Assembly: GCA_036507955.1 (NCBI GenBank)
Contig: DATCIH010000095.1
Span: 1 to 9,675, forward strand
DNA from: DATCIH01 sp036507955
Lineage (GTDB): Bacteria > Bacillota > Clostridia > Clostridiales > Clostridiaceae
Length of the DNA stretch: 9,675 nucleotides
Reading direction: 5' to 3'
Below, piece by piece: positions 1 to 5,930 of the stretch (position 1 is its first letter; each line of letters begins with the position of its first letter). The notes beneath the pieces are model-generated. The model was not told where the DNA came from, ran no database searches, and saw only the letters and a program-made list of their open reading frames with translations. The translations under genes were made by a program, and so were the position numbers.

Positions 1-138
1 TATGATTATATTTAGTTTTTAATTATGGGGATGCCTAATGGCTCCTCGTAATTGTAATACCTAATTTTAGACATGGGGTCTTTGACCATGCCTTTATATT
101 AACATAGGTTTTTTTAAAAGGAAATCCCTGAGTAGTAA

Positions 139-492
139 CACAAAGAAATACTCTGTGCTCTACGGTCTCCCAAAATGAATATGCCTAACATGTGGGAATT
201 CCCTGGTGGTAAAGTTGAGGAAAATGAAAGCCTTTCAGAAGCTATTACTCGAGAAATTCAAGAAGAGTTAATTTGTCAAATAGAATTTAAAGAATTGTTC
301 CATGACAATACACATGAGTATGAGAAATTCATTGTGAATTTGATAACTCTGAAATGCAAACTGGTAGCGGGTACTCCAATTACAACAGAGCACTCCAAAC
401 TTATTTGGCTTAAAAGAGAAAACCTTGCATCATTAAAATGGGCTCCTGCTGATATTCCAGCTCTAGAGCTTTTAATAAAAGAAAAAGTATAG
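139..492 (+). pseudogene. MutT-type Nudix hydrolase (8-oxo-dGTP diphosphatase-like), 5'-truncated
   Basis: The Nudix fold hydrolyses nucleoside diphosphates linked to another moiety; MutT-type members clean (oxidised) dNTPs. The Nudix box is visible just after WEFPGGKVEE: a glycine, a glutamate six residues on, then REIQEEL, with the usual late glycine replaced by isoleucine, which is common in this subfamily. The C-terminal half (LKWAPADIPALELL) is also typical. The first in-frame ATG is at 175, but family-like sequence (EILCALRSPK) extends upstream to codon 139, where TAG and TAA stops block it. The first strand and the usual VVAAII-like start are absent in all three frames upstream, and no RBS precedes ATG 175. 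About 105-117 residues remain of a usual ~130. I therefore read it as a 5'-truncated gene, although a short protein from ATG 175 cannot be excluded. A helicase gene follows on the same strand, 143 bp away. Confidence 0.75.
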
Positions 493-560
493 TCTTCTCG
501 ATTTGAGATCACTGTACTTTTTTTATATGTCAGATAATATGTCCCTCCTACTTATGATCT

Positions 561-590
561 TCGACCATAACTATACATATATGTTATAAT
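561..590 (+). promoter_or_regulatory. Candidate sigma-A promoter for the PLD-helicase gene
   Basis: A perfect TATAAT (585-590) is preceded by TGT, giving an extended -10 (TGnTATAAT). An upstream TCGACC (561-566) matches TTGACA at four of six positions with an 18-bp spacer. It lies about 45 bp upstream of the helicase ATG, in the only sizeable gap on this strand, so the helicase probably had its own promoter. Motif match only. Confidence 0.5.
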
Positions 591-625
591 ATTAATAGAA
601 TTTATTTCATATAAAAATTTTAAGT

Positions 626-630
626 GAGGG
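626..630 (+). promoter_or_regulatory. RBS deciding the helicase start
   Basis: GAGGG sits five bases before ATG 636. A GTG at 624 opens the same frame but overlaps this RBS and has no RBS of its own. ATG 636 is therefore the chosen start. Confidence 0.6.
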
Positions 631-635
631 TACCT

Positions 636-2463
636 ATGAGTAGTTTATCTAAACAAGATAAAAAAGAAATTTTTGAAGCTACCATAGACTTTAAGCCCAT
701 TGATAAAGATTATGATAGTGAGACTAAAATTGCAAAGGATATATTGAAATCTAATGAAACTGGATTAATAAATAGCTATATAGATTCTAATTTAGCCTTA
801 AGACCTAAGCTTATTATTAATAATTATAATCAGGGTAGTAAAGTTTTAAGTGATATAGTTGCAGAACTTATGAAATGTACTGAATTTATAATATCTGTTG
901 CGTTTATCACAAGTAGCGGAGTTACTCCCCTTTTAGAAACCCTGAAATACTTAGAAAAGAATGGTATCAAGGGTAAGATTCTAACAACGGATTATCTAAA
1001 TTTTAGTGAACCAAAGGCCCTAAAAAAGCTTTTAGAGTTTTCTAATATTCATATAAAGATGTATTCTAAAGATAGTTTTCATACTAAAGGATATATTTTC
1101 AAGCATACCGACCATTATAAGCTTATTATTGGTAGTTCCAATTTGACTCAAACCGCTTTAACTAAAAATAAAGAATGGAACTTGAAAGTATCATCTTTAG
1201 AACATGGCTCATTAACAGAGGAAGTTTTAAAAGAGTTCGAATCAATGTGGCAGGAATCAAATGATTTATCAATAGAATGGATAGAAACTTATGAAAAGAT
1301 TTATTTAGAACAACGAGAGTATACTCGGAAAAGCAAAGTCCCTAGCATTTCTCAATATATTCTCAAGCCAAATAAAATGCAGGTATCTGCAATCCAAGCA
1401 TTGAATAAGCTTAGAGAAGATGGTACTAATAAGGCTCTATTAATTTCGGCTACTGGTACTGGTAAAACTTATTTATCAGCTTTTGATTTGAGAAATTTCA
1501 ATCCTAGAAGGGCATTATTTATCATACATAGAGAACAAATTGCTAAGCAAGCACTATGTAGCTTTAGAAATGTTTTCGGTGATACTAAAAGTATGGGGAT
1601 TCTTTCAGGCAACTCAAAAGCTATAGATAAAGATATAATATTTGCAACGATGCAGACTTTATCCAAGGATGAAACATTACAAAGCTTCCCTAGAAATGAA
1701 TTTGATTATATTAGTATAGATGAAGTCCATAAAGCAGGCAGTACAAGCTATCAAAAGATTGTAGATTATTTTCAGCCTAAATTTCTATTAGGAATGACTG
1801 CTACACCAGAAAGAAATGATGATTTTGATATCTTCAAAATGTTTGATTATAAAGTAGCTTAGATAATAATACTGATTTCAAGTATTTAGTAGATGAGCAA
1901 AGAGTTAATCATATTATCGAAAAAATTAATTTTTACGGATACTGCGGAGATAGGGTAAAAGGTCTCATTTTCTGTAGTGATACAAAGGAAGCTAGAGAGC
2001 TTTCTTTAAAGTTTAATAATCGTGGTTATGAAACCTTAGCATTAACAGGAGAAAGTAGTCAGGAGCAACGTGATGAAGCTATCTCTCGTTTAGAGCAAGA
2101 TGAAACCATTAACCGGTTAGATTATATTTTCACAGTTGATATTTTTAATGAAGGTGTAGATATACCTAGGGTTAATCAAGTTGTTATGATAAGAGCTACT
2201 AAATCAGCTATAATTTTCATACAACAATTAGGTCGTGGTCTTCGAAAATATATCAATAAGATACCATTAGGAAATATGTTATGGAAGGAAATAGAATAAT
2301 TCCTGGTTGTTCTACTGTAAACTTTGATGAGGTTTCTAAAAAGCATATTTTTGAATCAATTGATAAAGTAAATTTCAATGATGTAAAACTTATCAAGGAA
2401 AACTATAATATGCTAAAACAAAAGCTAGGTAATACATTTTTTTACAAGTGCCTGTCACCCTAG
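636..2463 (+). pseudogene. PLD-domain DEAD/DEAH-box (SF2) helicase, DUF3427-type, broken by deletions and frameshifts
   Basis: The family couples a phospholipase-D-like nuclease domain to an SF2 helicase and usually a C-terminal DUF3427 region, about 900-1000 aa in all. Counting from ATG 636, the PLD half shows HTKGYIF (149-155) and GSSNLT (166-171). The helicase half shows Walker A SATGTGKT (271-278), DEVH (362-365) and TATPER. The frame stops at TAG 1860-1862, but helicase domain 2 resumes in another frame from about 1862 to 2299, including GLIFCS, DIFNEGVDIP and the arginine-finger motif QQLGRGLRK. A third frame from about 2260 carries RKYVMEGNRIIPGC and DUF3427-like sequence to about 2430, where it ends against a palindromic repeat. 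Segments appear to be missing at about 1857-1862 and about 2250-2262, and the 3' end is gone. Non-functional as a full helicase. Its role in phage or DNA defence is an inference from architecture and the Nudix neighbour. Confidence 0.88.
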
Positions 2464-2476
2464 CGGGGACTGGCAT
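2448..2476. repeat. REP-like imperfect palindrome
   Basis: The two arms, GTGCCTGTCACC and GGGGACTGGCAT, form an 11-bp-scale stem around loop CTAGC (2460-2464), with a T-T mismatch (2453/2471) and an A-G mismatch (2457/2467). It is not followed by a T-tract in either direction, so it is a poor terminator. The GTGCCTGTCACC arm resembles REP palindromes mobilised by Y1 (RAYT) transposases; that identification is from memory and only one copy is in the window. It lies exactly where the helicase homology (left) and a sulfatase-like start (right, minus strand) both end. Confidence 0.55.
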
Positions 2477-2516
2477 ATCCTGAACCCGCTTCTTTAATTA
2501 TATTAGGTTTCTTCAT
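2460..2516 (-). pseudogene. Beheaded gene start (MKKPNII...), 18 codons, sulfatase-like N-terminus
   Basis: An ATG at 2516 sits seven bases behind a near-consensus RBS (TAGGAGGT, 2523-2530). It opens a frame of 18 codons beginning MKKPNII and ending at TAG 2460-2462 inside the REP-like palindrome. MKKPNII followed by hydrophobic residues is a common sulfatase start, but here it runs straight into repeat-derived codons. I read it as the 5' stub of a gene whose body was deleted when the REP junction formed. It follows the sulfatase remnant on the same strand by 39 bp, so it was probably the next gene of an operon. The identity of the lost gene is a guess from seven residues. Confidence 0.4.
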
Positions 2517-2522
2517 ATTGCT

Positions 2523-2530
2523 ACCTCCTA
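2523..2530 (-). promoter_or_regulatory. Strong RBS left in front of a truncated gene
   Basis: Reads TAGGAGGT on the minus strand, seven bases before ATG 2516. Its quality supports a real former gene start, although only 18 codons remain. Confidence 0.55.
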
Positions 2531-2555
2531 TAAGATTTACATAGTAAAAGATTTA

Positions 2556-3131
2556 TTATTTACTGAACTCTTCTCCATACTTTGCAATATCTGCAGAGTA
2601 ATTATCTTTATACTCAGATACGAAATCCATTGCCCTATTAGAGCAGCGGTGCGCAAAGGTGAATTCTTCTGATACTTTCCTATTTTTCATAATTTCGGGA
2701 CTCCTTGAACAAAGTTTATCCTCATCTGATAATTCGTTTAGGTAGCACCTCATATCATACCAGTAATTCTTATCCTATCCTTCAGCACATTTCCCAAGTC
2801 CAAAATAATCTCCCCCATCCAGGTGGTATTTGCCAATATATCCGGTATGGAGACCATTATCACTAAAGCGTTGTCCGATAGTCTTTACATTAGCACCTAA
2901 TGGCATACTGTTACCCCAGCTTCCGTTAGTATGTGGATATGTTCCAGTAAATAGACCAGATCTAGCGGGTCCACATACTGGCTGCGTTGTATAAGCCTTA
3001 TTGAATAGCATACTTTCTCCAGCTAAGCGATCTATATTTGGAGTAAGCATGTCCTTATTTCCGTAGCAACCTAACATATCCCTTCTTTGAGTATCCGTCA
3101 TCATAAGTATTATTTGTTTATGAGTTTTCAA
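2556..3131 (-). pseudogene. Cys-type sulfatase remnant, amber-interrupted and 3'-truncated
   Basis: Sulfatases hydrolyse sulfate esters using a formylglycine made from Cys or Ser in C/S-x-P-x-R. Here CGPAR (Cys53) lies in PVCGPARSG followed by GTYPHTNG, and an N-terminal metal-site aspartate is in MTDTQRRDMLGCYG (Asp13). IGKYHLDGG (about 99-107) matches the conserved K/H region. Cys at this site would need the anaerobic radical-SAM maturase. The frame is cut by TAG at 2775-2777, where relatives have Trp (EGWD...YWYDMR), so TGG to TAG is the simplest change. The same frame then continues with NYWYDMR and EEFTFAHRCSNRAMDF. Family resemblance fades near 2605, and the frame stops at 2556 after about 190 codons of a usual 450-500. 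The start is TTG 3129-3131, eight bases from AGGAGG. No signal peptide is visible, so a cytoplasmic enzyme is likely. Confidence 0.85.
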
Positions 3132-3139
3132 TCCTAAAA

Positions 3140-3145
3140 CCTCCT
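3140..3145 (-). promoter_or_regulatory. RBS fixing the TTG start of the sulfatase
   Basis: AGGAGG on the minus strand, eight bases upstream of TTG 3131. It places the start at LKTHKQIILMMTD, matching the normal sulfatase N-terminus, rather than at the later ATG codons within ILMMTD. Confidence 0.6.
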
Positions 3146-3170
3146 AATATTTACTGAAAATTTCATGTTA

Positions 3171-3530
3171 TTATTCAACTTTTCCTAATATAAAACTAAT
3201 TAAAAGTATGCAAAATACTAACGAGGTAATCTTTACATATAAATAATCTTTTTCATGCTAAAAAACTATTATTGATACTCCTACACGAAAAACTGGTGTT
3301 AGAATTAGGACTAGTAATCCAGTCAATATTATTGCATATGATTTAAATAATATTAATCCTTTGAATATTTCTGAAGGATTTGTAGGATAATAATTCCCAG
3401 TATAGTTTCTCCCAGTTAATAAGAACATACTAAGACCAACAAGTACAATAACTGCACTAAGTAATACTCCTGCTCTAAGACAGTTACTTATTATTATCTC
3501 CATTTCTTCTAGTTTATTAGATTTCTCCAT
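3171..3530 (-). pseudogene. DUF1634 membrane protein interrupted by an in-frame TAG
   Basis: DUF1634 proteins are small membrane proteins of unknown function, usually about 115-125 aa and often beside a TauE/SafE (TSUP) anion exporter. From ATG 3530 the protein has a short charged N-terminus, a first membrane segment at about residues 19-38, and SYAIILTGLLVLILTPV (about 64-80) followed by the conserved FRVGVSI. A TAG at 3258-3260 (codon 91) stops it at 90 aa. The same frame continues HEKDYLYVKITSLVF and a third membrane segment to ISFILGKVE and a TAA at 3171-3173, which is the family's normal C-terminus. A single TTG to TAG change would explain it. No clear RBS is seen before ATG 3530, and no TSUP gene is next to it. 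It sits 47 bp after the hydantoinase-like gene and 39 bp before the sulfatase remnant. Confidence 0.8.
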
Positions 3531-3577
3531 TAAAATTTTATTATAAAATACAATTCACATTAACTCTTGATTATATC

Positions 3578-5641
3578 TTATTGAGTGATCATCACACTTA
3601 AGTTGCCGATGGCTCTTGCAACCACTTTAGTTTCAAGTAGCATATGACCTTTATCGCCATCGATTTCAGTAGAATCTATTTTTACAGTTGATGCTATTTC
3701 TTTATATCCTGGAGTGAATTCTGTTTCATCTATATTAAAAGTTACCTTTACCTCACCCTTACTTGCTCCTCTTTGTAATGCCTTATTATAAGCTAAAGTT
3801 TCCGCTTGCTTTTTAGACCATTCCACAGCTTCCTCATAACTTAGAAAAGAATTACACTCGTTTAGAGAAGAGCAACTGTATCCTGAAATACCGCTGGTTT
3901 CATATATGGGTTTAATCAATACAATTTCTTCAACAGCTATAATGCCTGTAACTGCTCCCACTGCATTGGCTACGGCGGCATTTTCAGGAATAACACATTC
4001 AGCATGGAGCTTTGAAGCCACTTCTGGCAGAAAAATGTGAATAGGGGCACCTATTCCAACTAAACTTAATTTAGAAAACAGATTAACATTAATATTGCCC
4101 CTTCTGTTTTCATAAAACCCTTTTAAAATAAGGGATTCATATTCGGGAGTTATATCATTAAAGTGAAAAAGTTCATCTTCATTTTCTAATAAAACACCAA
4201 CAATATTCAAATATAGCTTTTCTTTCACTTTTTTATAAATCAAATTCTTTATTTCTTCTAAAGTTTTTCCTAACCGCTTAGCTAAAATGCTTGCACCTAA
4301 GTAAGATGCTTCTACATCAAATCTTTCGAAATCTCCAGTTAAGTGCATAATGTCTGTTGGAGTCAAAGCACTTCTCATTACTACACCGTACTTTTCTAGA
4401 TTATCAATATTTAAATTATATTTAGAAATACCTGCTATAGTAGCTAGTTTTTCAACGCTTAAAGGTCCATCTTTGAGAGCATTTATTATAGGAATTTCCC
4501 ATTTGTTATATATAGAAAGGTCTTTTACATCCTTTAAAAGATAGAAAAATTCACATAATGACAAAGTATTTATTTTATGCTCATTGTATATCTCTTGCAT
4601 TTCATCCATCACTTTAGGAAATTTACTTGCAAGGCAGCATAAAGGCAATGTTCTGCGGACAGATATAAATAGTTCCTCTTTATTATTAAAAGTTATATGG
4701 CTATCACCGCCTAAACCTATAGGCTTCATTTCTATAGATTTGGTTCCAGTTTGCCACTTACCAATTTTGATTCCTTTGCTTGCAAATTTCACTATACCTT
4801 CATTAATTACAGATAAATCACTAGTAGTACCACCCATATCTACTACAACGCAATTTTTATTACCACTTAATTTAATTGCTCCCACTACACTTGCCGCAGG
4901 ACCTGATAATATAGTTTCTACAGGCATAGTCCTTGCATATTTTTCAGACATTAGAGTTCCATCTCCTCTTACTATTAAAAGAGGTGCCGTAATATTTCTA
5001 ATCTTTAAATTATATTTAACAGAATCTAAGAAATCATTTATTATAGGAATCATTTGAGCATTTATTAAAGCGCTAGTTGCTCTTTTCATAAAATTTAATT
5101 CTCTAGAAATAGCATTAGCATTTATGGTGTATAGACCCGTAGAGGTTTCAATAAGCTTTTTTGCTTCTATTTCGAATTCAGGATTATATACCCCGCCAAG
5201 CTCCACTACAGCAAAGCCATTAGTAGAATCTTTATATTTCATAACTTTACTTTTTAGTTCCTCAAGGTCCACAAAAGTTTTTACACTGCCATCACTTCTA
5301 TGTTCTCCTTCAACAAAAATCATTTCTTCTGCACTTGGAAGTCCATATTTATACCCTAGTTCAGAAATTATTTTTTCATTACAACCTATTAAAACAAGGG
5401 TAGCTTTACTCCCTTTGTCCTCTATACAACTATTAGTTGTAAGTGTAGTAGACAGAGAAATTAATTTAATATTCATTAATATATCCTCTGAAAAATTATC
5501 CAAAACTTCATTAATACTTTTACCTAAGTTCTCCCTATTGGTAATTGTTTTTATGGAACTAACTACCTTATTATTATCTAAATCGTAAATTACAGCATCT
5601 GTGTAAGTTCCTCCAGCATCTATTCCAAGTCCGTATTTCAA
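3578..5641 (-). CDS. Hydantoinase/oxoprolinase family protein (HyuA-like ASKHA ATPase), orphan
   Basis: This looks intact at 687 aa. The ASKHA nucleotide-binding fold is clear: GIDAGGTYTDAV at residues 6-17 (phosphate 1), VVVDMGGTTSDLSV at 265-278 (phosphate 2), GLGGDSH at 309-315, PTDIMHLTG at 428-436 and GIGAPIHIFLP at 529-539, then ENAAVANAVGAVTG (553-566). Family members use ATP to open cyclic amides (hydantoins, 5-oxoproline), usually with a HyuB partner; none is in this window. Residues about 376-430 look like a helical insert with a winged-helix flavour (LSVEKLATIAGISKYNLNIDNLEKYG), common in short HyuA-like proteins of anaerobes. The substrate is unknown. The start is TTG 5639-5641, about seven bases from AAGGAAG. 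No signal peptide is seen, so it should be cytoplasmic. It lies downstream of the UroD-rhamnosidase fusion, separated by a terminator and a gene remnant. Confidence 0.85.
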   Translation of the reverse strand: MKYGLGIDAGGTYTDAVIYDLDNNKVVSSIKTITNRENLGKSINEVLDNFSEDILMNIKLISLSTTLTTNSCIEDKGSKATLVLIGCNEKIISELGYKYGLPSAEEMIFVEGEHRSDGSVKTFVDLEELKSKVMKYKDSTNGFAVVELGGVYNPEFEIEAKKLIETSTGLYTINANAISRELNFMKRATSALINAQMIPIINDFLDSVKYNLKIRNITAPLLIVRGDGTLMSEKYARTMPVETILSGPAASVVGAIKLSGNKNCVVVDMGGTTSDLSVINEGIVKFASKGIKIGKWQTGTKSIEMKPIGLGGDSHITFNNKEELFISVRRTLPLCCLASKFPKVMDEMQEIYNEHKINTLSLCEFFYLLKDVKDLSIYNKWEIPIINALKDGPLSVEKLATIAGISKYNLNIDNLEKYGVVMRSALTPTDIMHLTGDFERFDVEASYLGASILAKRLGKTLEEIKNLIYKKVKEKLYLNIVGVLLENEDELFHFNDITPEYESLILKGFYENRRGNINVNLFSKLSLVGIGAPIHIFLPEVASKLHAECVIPENAAVANAVGAVTGIIAVEEIVLIKPIYETSGISGYSCSSLNECNSFLSYEEAVEWSKKQAETLAYNKALQRGASKGEVKVTFNIDETEFTPGYKEIASTVKIDSTEIDGDKGHMLLETKVVARAIGNLSVMITQ

Positions 5642-5648
5642 AAAACCA

Positions 5649-5655
5649 CTTCCTT
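5649..5655 (-). promoter_or_regulatory. RBS fixing the TTG start of the hydantoinase-like gene
   Basis: AAGGAAG on the minus strand, about seven bases before TTG 5641, one mismatch from AAGGAGG. It supports LKYGLGIDAGG as the true N-terminus, which also places the phosphate-1 motif at the expected position. Confidence 0.55.
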
Positions 5656-5674
5656 AGTAAAAATTATAATTTAT

Positions 5675-5705
5675 CCTATACCATAAGTTTATAATATTTT
5701 GTCTA
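5675..5705 (-). promoter_or_regulatory. Weak candidate promoter for the hydantoinase-like gene
   Basis: On the minus strand TAGACA (5700-5705) matches TTGACA at five of six positions, and TATAGG (5675-5680) matches TATAAT at four of six, with a 19-bp spacer. The strong terminator upstream (5882-5922) makes a separate promoter here reasonable. AT-rich background makes chance matches likely. Confidence 0.25.
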
Positions 5706-5716
5706 AAAAGCAATAG

Positions 5717-5872
5717 CTATTCGTGAACTCCTGAGTATTCAAAAACCATAAGTATTGCAGAAGTCACCTTTGTTATACCTCCTATTGCAACCACATATAG
5801 CTTATTATCTTGGCTAAAGAGTTTTCGTACAGCCCTGTGGGAGGTACTTCCAGTATATGATTTATAAGTCTT
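5717..5872 (-). pseudogene. Inosine-uridine nucleoside hydrolase (IUNH) remnant
   Basis: IUNH enzymes cleave the N-glycosidic bond of ribonucleosides. On the minus strand, KLYVVAIGGITKVTSAILM (about 5747-5803) closely matches the conserved IUNH core (LYVVAIGAITNVASAIL). The preceding GSTSHRAVRKLFSQDN fits the helix before it. Neither the N-terminal DxDxGxDD calcium-site motif nor the C-terminal half is present, so only about 50 of roughly 310 residues remain. The frame is open back to a GTG at 5908, but that codon lies in the loop of an intrinsic terminator, so the first residues are not gene sequence. It ends at TAG 5717-5719. It sits between the terminator and the hydantoinase-like gene, suggesting the locus once held a nucleoside hydrolase. 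The match is by eye and short. Confidence 0.6.
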
Positions 5873-5881
5873 CTCAAATGG

Positions 5882-5922
5882 AAAAAACCTCTCTGCAGTA
5901 AATAGCACTGCCTGAGAGGTTT
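5882..5922 (-). terminator. Intrinsic terminator of the UroD-rhamnosidase gene
   Basis: On the minus strand, directly after the TAA at 5931-5933, AAACCTCTC (5914-5922) pairs perfectly with GAGAGGTTT (5885-5893). An inner GCAGT/ACTGC stem (5907-5911 with 5895-5899) closes a seven-base loop. The stem is followed by a run of T residues (5882-5887 on the plus strand reads AAAAAA). This is a textbook rho-independent terminator about ten bases past the stop codon. Confidence 0.9.
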
Positions 5923-5930
5923 AGTTAATT

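Noticed and set aside
12..89. Minus-strand 25-codon frame reading MVKDPMSKIRYYNYEEPLG...
   Set aside because: The peptide looks somewhat protein-like and could be a gene fragment, but it is very short, its start has only a weak and too-close RBS, and I recognise no family.
72..90. Small hairpin (CATGG...GGTC TTT GACCATG)
   Set aside because: Short stem with a bulge, no T-tract and no gene context; probably chance.
276..512. Minus-strand open frame over the Nudix remnant
   Set aside because: Antisense to a recognisable Nudix domain, with no family resemblance of its own.
624..635. GTG 624 as the helicase start
   Set aside because: It overlaps the GAGGG RBS that serves ATG 636 and would only add four non-conserved residues.
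1469..1666. Minus-strand open frame inside the helicase
   Set aside because: Antisense to conserved helicase sequence just after motif I; no RBS or recognisable domain.
2448..2476. Palindrome as a terminator or CRISPR repeat
   Set aside because: No T-tract follows the stem on either strand and only one copy is present, so neither reading is supported.
4350..5588. Three plus-strand open frames (4350-4544, 4584-5057, 5124-5588)
   Set aside because: They lie fully antisense to the intact hydantoinase-like gene, have no RBS, and encode low-complexity Ser/Leu/Ile-rich sequence typical of reverse-frame shadows.
5873..5908. GTG 5908 as a real start for the nucleoside hydrolase fragment
   Set aside because: The codon sits in the loop of the intrinsic terminator and the first dozen residues are encoded by its stem and T-tract.
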